Assembly: GCA_903820745.1 (NCBI GenBank)
Contig: CAIJIT010000159.1
Location: 1 to 40,435 of the forward strand
Direction: 5' to 3'
DNA length: 40,435 nt
DNA from: an uncultured Burkholderiales bacterium
GTDB taxonomy: Bacteria; Pseudomonadota; Gammaproteobacteria; Burkholderiales; Burkholderiaceae_C
Of the stretch, positions 32,631 to 40,435 are shown in pieces. How positions within the stretch are numbered: the first letter of the stretch is position 1; the number at the start of each line of letters is the position of its first letter. The position numbers were made by a program, and so were the translations under genes. The notes beneath the pieces were generated by a model. The model was not told the origin of the DNA. It saw only the letters and a list, made by a program, of their open reading frames with translations, and did no database searches.

Positions 32631-34016
32631 ATGACAAGCTCAATCTGGAGTACTGCTTTTTCCGCGCTGCAAGGCGCGCAGGCCGGCATCGCCATGACTT
32701 CCCAGAACGTCGAAGGGCAGTCGACAGTCGGCTTTACCAAGCGCAACCTGGCGACCACCATTGCCGCTTTCGCCCCCAATGGCGGGACAACCCTCGGGTC
32801 TGGCGTCAGCATTGCCGGATTCACCCGTGACTGGAGCTTGATGCTGCAGCAGCAAAGGGTTCAACAGGCCGGGGTTACGGCCTATCACGGAACGATTGCG
32901 ACCGGACTGGCCGGACTCGATGCGCAGGTGGTTGATAGTTCGATCGGGCTGGATACGCCAGTCAACAATTTCTTCAACAGTCTCGCGGCCTTGGCGCGTA
33001 ATCCCGCTGATGCGGCGTCGCTGGATGCAGTCAAAGCCAGCGGCACCGTGTTGATGTCTGCAGCCCAGTATTTCCAAAACGGTTTGGCCACTGTGCAGAG
33101 CGATGCTCGTTCTACCTTGCAGTCCAATGTCCAGGACCTGAATCTGATCGGTGACGAGCTTGCCCAGATCAACATCAATATCGCAAACAACCAGACTCAG
33201 GCGACCGGCGCCGTCGAGCCTGCGGTGCTTGATCGGCGCGATGCCTTGCTGATGCGCGCCGGTTCGCTGATCGGCGGCAATCTTGGTGTCAATGCAAGCG
33301 GACAGGCCTATATCTTTGTCGATGGGCAACCGCTGGTCAACGGCGCAAATGCAGGCCATTTGCAAGCCGTACCGGACGATGCTTCGCCAAGCTCGCCGAT
33401 CAAGTTTTCGATGCGCTTCGGCGAACCCGGCATGGCGGCTCCACCGGTACTTGCTGCTTTGCACACTGATGTGCTTCAAGGCGTGATCGGTGCGCAATTG
33501 AAGTTGGCGGCTGATCCATCGATTGTTTTGCAGCCCAATGGATTGCCCGACTCGAAATTGACTTCCTTTCTGGATCTCTTTTCTGCCGCTGCCGGCGTTC
33601 TTCCGTCCGGGGCGAACTCGGTGATGACGGCGTTGACCCAGTTGGCATCCTTCAACAAGGGTGACGCAGCAACTTCGCTCACCCAGCTCGATGCGACTTT
33701 GCAGAGCCTTGCCTTGCAGTCCAACAGCGCAGACACCGCGACCGGCGCGAGCGCTTTGCAGACCAATATGCTCGCCGGGTGGCGCGGGTTCATCTCCAAT
33801 GTTGGTGCCCAGGTTTCTGTGCATCTTTCGGGTCAGACCGCTTCAGCCGCAGTGGACAAAAAGTTGACTGATGATTTCCAGTCCCAATCGGGGGTCAATC
33901 TCGACGAAGAGGCGGCCAATCTATTGAAGTATCAGCAGTCCTACACGGCAGCGAGCAAAATTTTGCAGGCCAACGCGACGATGCTTGATGGATTAATGGC
34001 TGTGGTTGGACGTTAA
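32631..34016 (+). CDS. flgK: Flagellar hook-filament junction protein FlgK
   Basis: 461 residues. N-terminal heptad region (SIWSTAFSALQGAQAGIAMTSQNVEGQSTVGFTKR) is FlgK-like, although the usual NxNTPGYSR reads NVEGQSTVGFTKR. The signature AVLDRRDALLMRAGSLIGG (family pattern LLDQRDxLLxxLS) is at about 200, and the C-terminal SGVNLDEEAANLLKYQQSYTAASKILQAN is standard. First of the two junction proteins between hook and filament. The 63-base upstream gap contains weak sigma-28-like matches only. No good Shine-Dalgarno is evident. Confidence 0.93.
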   Translation: MTSSIWSTAFSALQGAQAGIAMTSQNVEGQSTVGFTKRNLATTIAAFAPNGGTTLGSGVSIAGFTRDWSLMLQQQRVQQAGVTAYHGTIATGLAGLDAQVVDSSIGLDTPVNNFFNSLAALARNPADAASLDAVKASGTVLMSAAQYFQNGLATVQSDARSTLQSNVQDLNLIGDELAQININIANNQTQATGAVEPAVLDRRDALLMRAGSLIGGNLGVNASGQAYIFVDGQPLVNGANAGHLQAVPDDASPSSPIKFSMRFGEPGMAAPPVLAALHTDVLQGVIGAQLKLAADPSIVLQPNGLPDSKLTSFLDLFSAAAGVLPSGANSVMTALTQLASFNKGDAATSLTQLDATLQSLALQSNSADTATGASALQTNMLAGWRGFISNVGAQVSVHLSGQTASAAVDKKLTDDFQSQSGVNLDEEAANLLKYQQSYTAASKILQANATMLDGLMAVVGR

Positions 34017-34029
34017 AGAGAGTAAACTG

Positions 34030-34866
34030 ATGAGAGTGTCTACATCGCAAATTTATCAAGTACCGGCTGATGCCATGTCGAGCGCCAGCGTGGCGGCTTC
34101 GCTGGTCAATCGCCGCATTGCTTCGGGCAAGCGGATCGACGCTGCCTCGCAGGACGCCGGTGCAGTGACGCGTGCTTCTCAGCAGCAGCAGTTGAAATCA
34201 GAGACCGTTGTTTTCGCTGACAACCTGAACGCGCTGGATTCTCAATATTCTCAAGTTGATCAAAGTACCGGTAATTTGAGTGATTCACTGGCCTATCTCG
34301 GGACGCTGCTGGTCCAGTCGCAGAACGGTTCCTACTCGAGCAATGAGGTGAGTATCGTGGGGGACTCGATCAAGCAGGAGATGGCCCTGATCAAGATCGA
34401 GCTTGCGCGGACTGACAGCCAGGGACGTCCGCTTTACTCTGCGGGCGTAGCCGATGCGGCACACCCGGCTTTGCAGGTTCTGCCTGGCTTGATGATGGGG
34501 ACTGAAATCCCGTTGTCAGCGGCCGATCAGACCGCATTGACAGCGATCACAACGGCCGACTGGTCGACCAATCTGGGCGCAACGACTTCGACGCAACGAG
34601 CTGATGCGATGGTCCAGGTCCAGCAGTTGTTTGAATCGGTCAACCGTGCTCGAGGCGCTGTCGGTGCCCGCTGGCAGCAGGTCCAGACTTACCAGGACAT
34701 CAACAACACGGCAGGCCTGGCAGCAACCGAGGCCAAGTCGAATTTGATGGATACCGACATCGCGCAGTCGGCATCAGATTTGGCAACTTACCAAGCCCAG
34801 CTGCAGGCGGCGCGTTCGCTCTTCAGCCGGATTTCGTCCAACACCCTTTTCGATGTCCTGCGTTGA
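34030..34866 (+). CDS. flgL: Flagellar hook-filament junction protein FlgL
   Basis: 278 residues from the ATG at 34030 (AGAGAG upstream). An earlier TTG at 34006 overlaps flgK and is less likely. The N-terminus MRVSTSQIYQV and the flagellin-like pattern VAASLVNRRIASGKRIDAASQDAGAVTRASQQQQL match FlgL, and the C-terminal helix with LQAARSLFSRISSNTLFDVLR is typical of flagellin-type ends. It starts 13 bases after flgK. Second junction protein. No flagellin gene follows. Confidence 0.92.
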   Translation: MRVSTSQIYQVPADAMSSASVAASLVNRRIASGKRIDAASQDAGAVTRASQQQQLKSETVVFADNLNALDSQYSQVDQSTGNLSDSLAYLGTLLVQSQNGSYSSNEVSIVGDSIKQEMALIKIELARTDSQGRPLYSAGVADAAHPALQVLPGLMMGTEIPLSAADQTALTAITTADWSTNLGATTSTQRADAMVQVQQLFESVNRARGAVGARWQQVQTYQDINNTAGLAATEAKSNLMDTDIAQSASDLATYQAQLQAARSLFSRISSNTLFDVLR

Positions 34867-34894
34867 CTTCGATTTTCAAGCGAGCTGAACTGAT

Positions 34895-35755
34895 ATGACG
34901 ATCCCTCTTGGCTGGATCATAGGCATGGCATGTGCGTTGGGCGGCTATGCGCTGCACGGCGGACATATCAGTGTGCTGTGGCAACCGACTGAAGTGCTGA
35001 CCATTGTCGGCGCTGCCGTCGGTTATATGGTCGCATCCAACAGCATGCGCATCTTGACCATGACCTTGAAAGCATTGCCGACCGCCTTCAAGGGCGCTGA
35101 CGCAAGCAAGCGGCTTTATCTCGACTTGTTGTGCCTGTTGTTCGAAATCCTCAACAAGATCCGCCGCGACGGTTTGATGTCGATGGAAGCTGACATCGAA
35201 GAGCCGCATTCCAGCGCGTTGTTCGAGAAATATCCATCCCTCAGCAAGAACCACCATCTGATCGAGTTCCTGACCGATTACATGCGCATGATGCTCGGTG
35301 GCGCCTTGAATGTGGTGCAGATCGAGAGCCTGATGGAACAGGAACTGGAAGTCCATCATGAGTCGGCCCATGTGCCTGTCGGCGTGATCCAGAAAGTGGC
35401 CGATGCCTTGCCTGCGTTCGGGATTGTGGCTGCGGTGATGGGCGTGGTGCACACGATGGGATCAATCGGCTTGCCGCCGGCAGAACTCGGCAAGTTGATC
35501 GGTGCGGCATTGGTCGGAACCTTCCTGGGGATTTTGCTGGCTTATTCATTCGTCGGCCCGGTGGCCACGGTGATGGAGCAGAACGCCGAATCCGAGGGCA
35601 AGGCTTTTCTTTGTGTCAAGTCGGTGTTGCTGGCCCATTTGAATGGTTTCACGCCACCTGCAGCGGTCGAATTCGGCCGCAAAATTCTCTACGCCGACAT
35701 GCGTCCTAGCTTCAAGGAACTCGACGAAGAGACCAAAAATACCAAAGGTAAGTAG
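34895..35755 (+). CDS. motA: Flagellar stator protein MotA
   Basis: 286 residues with four membrane segments. The cytoplasmic loop has the conserved LFEILNKIRRDGLMSMEADIEEP with the rotor-contacting Arg/Glu residues, and the late helices contain PAFGIVAAVMGVVHTMGSIG and GTFLGILLAYSFVGPVA with the two conserved prolines. Sequence features are those of proton-type MotA rather than PomA. It lies 28 bases after flgL and overlaps motB by one base, so stators and hook proteins may be co-transcribed. Confidence 0.95.
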   Translation: MTIPLGWIIGMACALGGYALHGGHISVLWQPTEVLTIVGAAVGYMVASNSMRILTMTLKALPTAFKGADASKRLYLDLLCLLFEILNKIRRDGLMSMEADIEEPHSSALFEKYPSLSKNHHLIEFLTDYMRMMLGGALNVVQIESLMEQELEVHHESAHVPVGVIQKVADALPAFGIVAAVMGVVHTMGSIGLPPAELGKLIGAALVGTFLGILLAYSFVGPVATVMEQNAESEGKAFLCVKSVLLAHLNGFTPPAAVEFGRKILYADMRPSFKELDEETKNTKGK

Positions 35756-36972
35756 TGGCAACAGCTCCTGATAAGGCGCTGCCGCCGATCATTGTCAAGC
35801 GGGTCAAGAAGGCCAAACACGAAGCCCATGGCGGTGTCTGGAAGATTGCCTATGCTGACTTCGTGACGGCGATGATGGCCTTCTTTCTGCTGATGTGGGT
35901 GCTGGGTTCCACCACATCAGGTGACTTGGCAGGTATTTCAGCCTATTTCCAGAACCCGTTACGGATCGCTGTGGAGGGAGGCTCCGGATCCGGTGATGCC
36001 ACCCGCATCATCAAGGGTGGTGGCGATAATATTTTCAAGCAGGCCGGCCAAGAGGCGAAGGCAGACTCCAACACGCCGCAGGCAAAGATCAGCAGCGAAG
36101 AGGAGGTTGACGAGAAGTTCAACAAGAAGGAACAGGCCAAGCTTGAAGATCTGAAACAGGATCTTGGCAAACAGATTTCCGAAAATCCCGAACTTGACAA
36201 GGTCAAGAGCCAGATTTTCATGGACATTACCAGTGACGGACTGCGCATCCAGATCGTTGACGAGAAGAACCGTCCGATGTTCGAATCGGGCAGCGCCGTG
36301 ATGGCGCCGCAAACTCGGCAGCTGCTGAACACGATTGGCAAAGTCTTGAGCGGCCTGCCGAACCGCTTGCGTATTGAGGGACACACTGACTCACGCCGTT
36401 TTGGCGGCGGTATCGCTGGCTACGGCAACTGGGAGTTGTCGAGTGATCGGGCCAATGCGGCGCGGCGTGCGATTGTCACTGGCGGTCTCGACGAAGTTCG
36501 AATCGCTCTGGTGGCTGGGTTTGCCGACAGTGTGCAGCTTAATCCGGCCGACGCTACTGATCCATTGAATCGCCGCATTTCCCTGATGGTGCTCAAGCCG
36601 GTTCCAGGTGCACGTCCGGTTCCGGCCAAGCAGGCTGGAGAGGGCGAAATGCCGAAGTCTGCTGGCGAAAGGCAGGCGCCGCCCGGCATGCCGCCTATCA
36701 AAGCGGTTCCGGATGAACTTGGGGCCAAGGCCGGCAATGCCGCCCCGGCTGCGCCGACTCAGGCTGCGCGAGAAGCGGCGGCCGTCGCACGTCCTTACAG
36801 CGCCGGGATGATGCAACAGGCCGGTTCCGGTGGGGCTGAAGAGAAGCCTTTATCTCTGTTTCCCGTCCCGCCTGACGGGATGAAACGCCGTGAAGATCCG
36901 CCGCCAATGGCGCCGGTTCCAACGCCCGCGAACAACCGCGGTCAGGCATTCATATTGCCGGCGCGAAAATGA
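35755..36972 (+). CDS. motB: Flagellar stator protein MotB with long C-terminal tail
   Basis: 405 residues from a GTG that overlaps the motA stop (TAGTG). The single membrane helix WKIAYADFVTAMMAFFLLMWVLG carries the proton-binding Asp at D35. The OmpA-like peptidoglycan-binding domain has RIEGHTDSRRFGG and SSDRANAARRAIV. After the domain ends (near LMVLKP) a Pro/Ala-rich tail of about 120 residues follows that is absent from standard MotB (about 300 residues). A charged plug and linker region lies between the helix and the domain. The stop overlaps the next gene, the first of four unknown envelope proteins. Confidence 0.95.
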   Translation: MATAPDKALPPIIVKRVKKAKHEAHGGVWKIAYADFVTAMMAFFLLMWVLGSTTSGDLAGISAYFQNPLRIAVEGGSGSGDATRIIKGGGDNIFKQAGQEAKADSNTPQAKISSEEEVDEKFNKKEQAKLEDLKQDLGKQISENPELDKVKSQIFMDITSDGLRIQIVDEKNRPMFESGSAVMAPQTRQLLNTIGKVLSGLPNRLRIEGHTDSRRFGGGIAGYGNWELSSDRANAARRAIVTGGLDEVRIALVAGFADSVQLNPADATDPLNRRISLMVLKPVPGARPVPAKQAGEGEMPKSAGERQAPPGMPPIKAVPDELGAKAGNAAPAAPTQAAREAAAVARPYSAGMMQQAGSGGAEEKPLSLFPVPPDGMKRREDPPPMAPVPTPANNRGQAFILPARK

Positions 36973-37769
36973 TGCCCGGCAACGCGCTGCCATCGATGCG
37001 GCGCCTTGTCGGCGCGGCATTGCTGTCTGTGCTGATGAGCGCTGCGATGGCTTCGGATGATGGCCATGGCGCGCCGAAGGCCGGAGCTCATGGCGAAAAA
37101 AAGACCGGCAAGCATGCTGCCGTTGAAACCGAGTTGGACGGGTTGTTGCGGCGCTATTCGACGGCCAATTTGACGGCTTTGAAGGAGAAGGTTTGTCTGA
37201 TCACGCCCAAATGCGCGACTGACGAAGGCCGGCTGCTCGACGCTATGGAAAGCAGTCGTCTGATTCTGCAGAGAATGGCCGACATGGCTGAAGCAGGCGA
37301 TGCTGAAGCAGCCTTTCAACGGGGCCGTTTGTCGTTTGAACTCGCCGATAAACAAAGTGAACGTTCGCAGGTCGACGCCACGGCCGAATACCCCGACATG
37401 GGCAAGATCTTGCGCCGCCGCTGGGCCCAGGAGACAGTGAATGGTCAGCATTTCATGGCGATCGCTGCTTCCAGCGGGCATCCTCCCGGATGCCTGATGC
37501 TGGCCGAGCGGCTTGCCGCCCGGGTGCCGCGCACCGAACCTGAATTGATCGCCCATTTGTTTCGCTGTGCCGTGGCGGGATTCCTGGGCAACAAAGACCG
37601 TGCCAACGCGGTCGACGCTTTCGCCAAGATGCGCAAAACCATCGGGCCGCGAGAACCTTTGCTGCTTGAGGCTCATTCCCTGATATTCCGTCAAACCCCA
37701 CCTGAGCGACCGTGGCGAATGGTGGAACCCGCTGAAGCGTTAGCAGAAAGAAAGAAGGTTGCGCCATGA
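36969..37769 (+). CDS. Exported helical-repeat protein of unknown function, motB-linked
   Basis: 266 residues, not recognised. A signal peptide is visible (MRRLVGAALLSVLMSAAMA, cleavage before SDDGH), with either ATG 36969, ATG 36972 or ATG 36996 as start. Then comes a His/Gly/Lys-rich stretch (GHGAPKAGAHGEKK). The body is helical with Sel1/TPR-like phrases (AEAGDAEAAFQRGRLSFELA; GHPPGCLMLAERLAARVP) and four cysteines (VCLITPKC, GC, RC). It overlaps motB at its start and the next gene at its end, so it is translated with both. A periplasmic stator- or ring-associated role is inferred from position only. Confidence 0.72.
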   Translation: MMPGNALPSMRRLVGAALLSVLMSAAMASDDGHGAPKAGAHGEKKTGKHAAVETELDGLLRRYSTANLTALKEKVCLITPKCATDEGRLLDAMESSRLILQRMADMAEAGDAEAAFQRGRLSFELADKQSERSQVDATAEYPDMGKILRRRWAQETVNGQHFMAIAASSGHPPGCLMLAERLAARVPRTEPELIAHLFRCAVAGFLGNKDRANAVDAFAKMRKTIGPREPLLLEAHSLIFRQTPPERPWRMVEPAEALAERKKVAP

Positions 37770-38236
37770 CCCCCAGTACCATGCGCTATTTCATCTGGGC
37801 AAGCTTGTTGATGTTGGCCAGCATCATCTCGTTCAGTTACGTCCAGGAGAATGTTGGCTACGACAAGTTCCACGAAATCAGTTGTACGACCGACACGCCA
37901 CGGACATGTGAACCTAACGGCCGCACCGTGTTGCTGGTACGCAAGATGGGTATCGAAGTGCCCAAAAAGCCGCGGGTCGACAATATGCGCGTCGAGGTCT
38001 ATACGACCGAGGATCGACTGGAATCGAGGCTTGACTTGCCGATTTGCGTGATCACCGATGTGAATAATTTCACCTGCCGCGGCTTTTCAAGCGGTGGTTC
38101 GAATGGTGACATGCCGCCCTGGCATATGGTGAAGGGCAGGCTCTTCAACAACAACGGCAATGGGCCAAGAACCAATTATCTGAACGGCTTCGAGTTCTGG
38201 ACCAACCGGCTAACTTTCGGTAACTTTGAGCATTGA
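37766..38236 (+). CDS. Membrane-anchored Cys-containing protein of unknown function
   Basis: 156 residues, no known family. One N-terminal membrane helix (about 7-25, YFIWASLLMLASIISFSYV), with the rest predicted periplasmic, beta-rich and containing four cysteines in two pairs (SCTTDTPRTC and ICVITDVNNFTC), likely two disulfides. It overlaps the preceding gene by four bases (ATGA). Second member of the four-gene module between motB and flhB. Confidence 0.68.
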   Translation: MTPSTMRYFIWASLLMLASIISFSYVQENVGYDKFHEISCTTDTPRTCEPNGRTVLLVRKMGIEVPKKPRVDNMRVEVYTTEDRLESRLDLPICVITDVNNFTCRGFSSGGSNGDMPPWHMVKGRLFNNNGNGPRTNYLNGFEFWTNRLTFGNFEH

Positions 38237-38245
38237 CCTATCAAT

Positions 38246-38560
38246 ATGAATTCAACTGCACTTAAAATCGGCAATCTGCTGAAAACGACTCTGAAATGGC
38301 TCGCCTTGACCGTGATCCCGCTGTTCATTGTCTTCGTGATTGGTGAGCAGATCGAGTCCGCTCGACTCGGGGCGGTGGCTGCCTGCGAAAATGCCAAAGA
38401 CCAGCCGAATTGCATGCGTCAGCGCGGCTATTTGGCGGCCTCACCGTTCTATCCTGACATTACCCGTCGGGTCATTGGTGGCTATGCCAAGTTGCTTGGT
38501 GGCGCGCTCGGCGCGACGTATGCGCCGCCCCCACCGCCGACGGAAGAAGATTCGAAGTGA
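38246..38560 (+). CDS. Small single-helix membrane protein of unknown function
   Basis: 104 residues. One membrane helix at about 19-38 (WLALTVIPLFIVFVIGEQI), then a short external domain with two cysteines eight residues apart (ACENAKDQPNC) and a YLAASPFYPDITRR segment. The C-terminus is proline-rich and acidic (APPPPPTEEDSK). The stop overlaps the GTG of the next gene. Nine bases separate it from the preceding gene. No homology that I can name. Confidence 0.65.
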   Translation: MNSTALKIGNLLKTTLKWLALTVIPLFIVFVIGEQIESARLGAVAACENAKDQPNCMRQRGYLAASPFYPDITRRVIGGYAKLLGGALGATYAPPPPPTEEDSK

Positions 38561-39135
38561 ACGCCTGCCGTGCATCGTGGGTGCTGGTCCTGGCGCTGGG
38601 TCTGAGCGCCTGCTCGGACTACGACAAGGCCCGCAATGCCTATGAGGGTGGCGACTATCCGCTGGCCATTCAGCGTTTTGATGCATTGGCCAGAGTCGGC
38701 AATTCGCAGGCGCAATATGATTTGGCGCAGATGTACTTCCAGGGTATCGGTACGCCGAAAGATTCCGACCTTGGCTGGTATTGGCTGCTTTCGGCTGCCG
38801 GTACCGGCAATGTGGCGGCGATGGTGCAGTTGGGGGCCTTGTTCGAAAGCGGCGTGGGCGCGAGCCGCGACTATGCAACGGCAGCGCAATGGTATATGCG
38901 CGCGGCACAGCGTGGCGACCCGATCGGGCGCTTCAACCTGGCCCTGATGTACTTGAAGGGTATCGGCGTCCCCAAGGACGATGTGGCTGCGCTGGCCTGG
39001 TTCCGCTTGTCTTTGAAGAGCGGTAGCGCAGCCGCGCGAGACCGTGCAGACGATCTTGAACGTCAGTTGTCGAAGGAAGAAGTCAAGCGTGCCAATGAAC
39101 TCGTCGACACCCTGGATCAACCGGTAGCCAAGTAA
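38557..39135 (+). CDS. Sel1-repeat lipoprotein (MotX-like candidate)
   Basis: 192 residues from a GTG overlapping the previous stop. The lipobox LSAC lipidates C19; Ser at +2 favours the outer membrane. An N-terminal TPR-like helix pair (NAYEGGDYPLAIQRFDALA) is followed by three Sel1 repeats at about 50-85, 86-121 and 122-157, each with the A-x-x-x-L-G/A-x-x-Y/F-x-x-G-x-G pattern. Sel1 repeats are also the fold of MotX, the stator-recruiting T-ring protein of Vibrio. With motAB just upstream, a similar role is an attractive inference. Generic scaffolding is the alternative. flhB follows after 3 bases. Confidence 0.82.
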   Translation: MNACRASWVLVLALGLSACSDYDKARNAYEGGDYPLAIQRFDALARVGNSQAQYDLAQMYFQGIGTPKDSDLGWYWLLSAAGTGNVAAMVQLGALFESGVGASRDYATAAQWYMRAAQRGDPIGRFNLALMYLKGIGVPKDDVAALAWFRLSLKSGSAAARDRADDLERQLSKEEVKRANELVDTLDQPVAK

Positions 39136-39138
39136 GTC

Positions 39139-40257
39139 ATGGCTGCCGATGAGGGAAGTGGCGAACGCACTGAAGAACCCAGTGGCAAAAAGCTTGCCAA
39201 GGCGAGTGAAGAGGGGCGCTTCCCGCAGTCGCGCGATCTGAGCTTCCTGCTGCTGCTGGCGATTGGCGCCGTGGTCGTCTTGATGCTGGGCGGGAGCATC
39301 ATGGCAGCCACAGCAAGGATGATGACCGAGGCCTTGCGCTTCAATGGCCAGGGGGATGCGTACGACCACCTGGCGCGTTGGGCTGCCGGACCTTTGCAGG
39401 ATTTCACCCTGTGGCTATCGGTCTTCATTGGGTCGGCCTTTGTCGGCGGGCTGTTCGGTCCGCTGGTCTTGAACAAGATGCAGTTCGTGTTCTCCCCGCG
39501 AGGTTTTGATCTCAGCAAGCTCGACCCGATCGTCGGTTTCGGGCGCATGTTTACATTGCGCAATTTTTTCATGCTCGGCAAAGGTCTGGCGGTAACGCTG
39601 ATCGTGCTGATTGCCGGCATTGGCTTTTTTCTCTATCAGCGTGACAGCCTGATGCTGTCGCCTTCAGCCTCGGTCACGGCCAGCGTGGCGCGCTTGGTGT
39701 CGGTGCTGGGCAATGGCTGGCTGCTGCTGGCGGCGGTCGTCTTGCTGATCGCGATCGCTGATGCGACCTTCCAATGGGTGTCCTTCCACAAGGACATGCG
39801 CATGACCAAACAGGAGCAGAAGGACGAATCGAAGGAGAGCGAAGGCTCGCCCGAGATCAAGGCCAGGCTGCGCGCAATGCAGCGGGCTGCATCGCGCCGG
39901 CGGATGATGAGTGCGGTCGAAAAGGCCGACGTGGTCGTCGTCAATCCAACCCACTATGCGGTCGCCCTGCGCTATGACCGCGACCGCATGAATGCACCGA
40001 CGGTGATTGCCAAGGGCGTCGACGAGGTTGCTTTGCGCATCCGTGAACTCGCTGGTGTCCATGGCATTCCGCTGGCTGAATCACCGCAACTGGCGCGCTG
40101 GTTGTCAGCCAACGTCGAGCTCGGCGCCAGCATCCCACCGACCTTGTACGCCATCATTGCCCAGCTGTTGGCTTGGGCCTATGACAGCCGGGATGGTGGC
40201 GTTTCGGCTTTCTCCAAGATGCCGGATTTTGATTCGGCCGTTGCCGAATTGTCCTGA
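39139..40257 (+). CDS. flhB: Flagellar export switch protein FlhB
   Basis: 372 residues. Four membrane segments occur in the N-terminal half, after the conserved ERTEEPSGKKLAKASEEGRFPQSRDL. The autocleavage site N269-P-T-H272 is intact, and the cytoplasmic domain that follows (YAVALRYDRDRMNAPTVIAKG, ending near IIAQLLAWAYDS) is complete. FlhB binds FliK and switches export from hook to filament substrates. It is the last gene of the motAB/envelope run. flhA, its usual neighbour, is not seen: an IS200/IS605-type element begins shortly after the stop. Confidence 0.96.
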   Translation: MAADEGSGERTEEPSGKKLAKASEEGRFPQSRDLSFLLLLAIGAVVVLMLGGSIMAATARMMTEALRFNGQGDAYDHLARWAAGPLQDFTLWLSVFIGSAFVGGLFGPLVLNKMQFVFSPRGFDLSKLDPIVGFGRMFTLRNFFMLGKGLAVTLIVLIAGIGFFLYQRDSLMLSPSASVTASVARLVSVLGNGWLLLAAVVLLIAIADATFQWVSFHKDMRMTKQEQKDESKESEGSPEIKARLRAMQRAASRRRMMSAVEKADVVVVNPTHYAVALRYDRDRMNAPTVIAKGVDEVALRIRELAGVHGIPLAESPQLARWLSANVELGASIPPTLYAIIAQLLAWAYDSRDGGVSAFSKMPDFDSAVAELS

Positions 40258-40277
40258 TTGATCGGTTGCGCGGCAAA

Positions 40278-40435
40278 CCTCGCCCTTCAGGGCAGGGTCA
40301 AGAGCGCGGACGGCGAAGCCGTCCGGTTGGGTGCGTCTCGTGTGGTGTTTGCTGGCGTTCGATGTACTGCCGGATAACGGCAATGGGTGCGCCACCGCAG
40401 CTACGGGCAAAGTAGGAAGGCGACCATAGCGCGCC
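40278..40435 (-). mobile_element. IS200/IS605-family element, transposase 3' end and terminal hairpin
   Basis: The minus strand carries the end of a Y1 (TnpA) transposase, followed directly by an imperfect hairpin (40278-40297, core GCCCT-TC-AGGGC) just beyond the stop, as at the ends of IS200/IS605 elements. A second perfect hairpin (40307-40325, CGGACGGC-GAA-GCCGTCCG) lies inside the last codons. The exact outer end is not determined; it lies between the flhB stop and 40278. The element continues beyond the window. Confidence 0.75.
40298..40435 (-). CDS. tnpA: IS200/IS605-like transposase TnpA, C-terminal part only
   Basis: The minus-strand frame is open from the window edge to a TGA at 40298-40300, giving 45 residues. 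LWSPSYFARSCGGAPIAVI followed by RQYIERQQTPH is the characteristic C-terminus of IS200/IS605 TnpA (the W-SPSY-x6-GGA-x4-I-x2-YIE pattern). The last dozen residues are basic and overlap a hairpin. The catalytic HUH and tyrosine motifs would lie outside the window, so activity cannot be judged. Confidence 0.8.
   Translation of the reverse strand, partial: GALWSPSYFARSCGGAPIAVIRQYIERQQTPHETHPTGRLRRPRS

Overview
The window is about 40 kb of GC-rich proteobacterial DNA and is almost entirely a flagellar gene cluster. An NtrC-type FlrB/FlrC pair, sigma-54 promoters, a YcgR/PilZ brake and an FlhB-like partner of a FliK-like protein point to a beta- or gammaproteobacterium, most likely a betaproteobacterium. 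I cannot name the genus. Coding density is very high: no gene-free stretch exceeds about 210 bases, and I saw no tRNA, rRNA or CRISPR array.

Layout. (1) 1-2680: surface-sugar genes, namely a methyltransferase cut by the left edge, UDP-glucuronate decarboxylase and a glycosyltransferase-like protein. (2) 2889-5417: gnd and zwf (oxidative pentose phosphate). (3) 5438-6753: a FliK-like protein coupled to an FlhB C-terminal-domain protein. (4) 6745-10574, minus strand: flrB-flrC-fliE-ycgR. (5) 10681-16445: fliF, a 76-codon gene, fliG, fliH, fliI, fliJ. (6) 16511-25087: fliK-fliLMNOPQR followed by three accessory genes (a Cys-rich exported protein, a periplasmic alpha-carbonic anhydrase with a long N-terminal linker, and a seven-helix membrane protein). 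(7) 25288-34866: flgBCDEFGHIJKL. (8) 34895-40257: motA, motB, four coupled envelope genes of unknown function, and flhB. (9) 40278-40435: the end of an IS200/IS605-type element on the minus strand.

How it works together. Sections 5-8 encode the MS ring, C ring, export apparatus, rod, rings, hook, hook-filament junction and stators. FlrB/FlrC probably drive the middle-class genes. Near-perfect sigma-54 promoters lie in front of fliK and flgB, and both promoters are accompanied by the same 17-bp palindrome of CGGCAA-type half-sites. One copy lies upstream of flgB in a dense heptamer array. The other lies inside fliK, downstream of its promoter. Flagellin, flhA, flhF, fliA, flrA/fleQ and the chemotaxis genes are not in the window.

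Most unusual points: a small gene between fliF and fliG whose product resembles the FliG-binding tail of FliF, next to a FliF with a long charged helix and a FliG with an N-terminal extension; a FliM lacking the usual N-terminal CheY-binding peptide; the four-gene envelope module between motB and flhB, which ends in a Sel1-repeat lipoprotein reminiscent of MotX; the carbonic anhydrase group after fliR; a hook protein with an Ala/Thr-rich insertion of about 220 residues; and an FlgJ without the muramidase domain.
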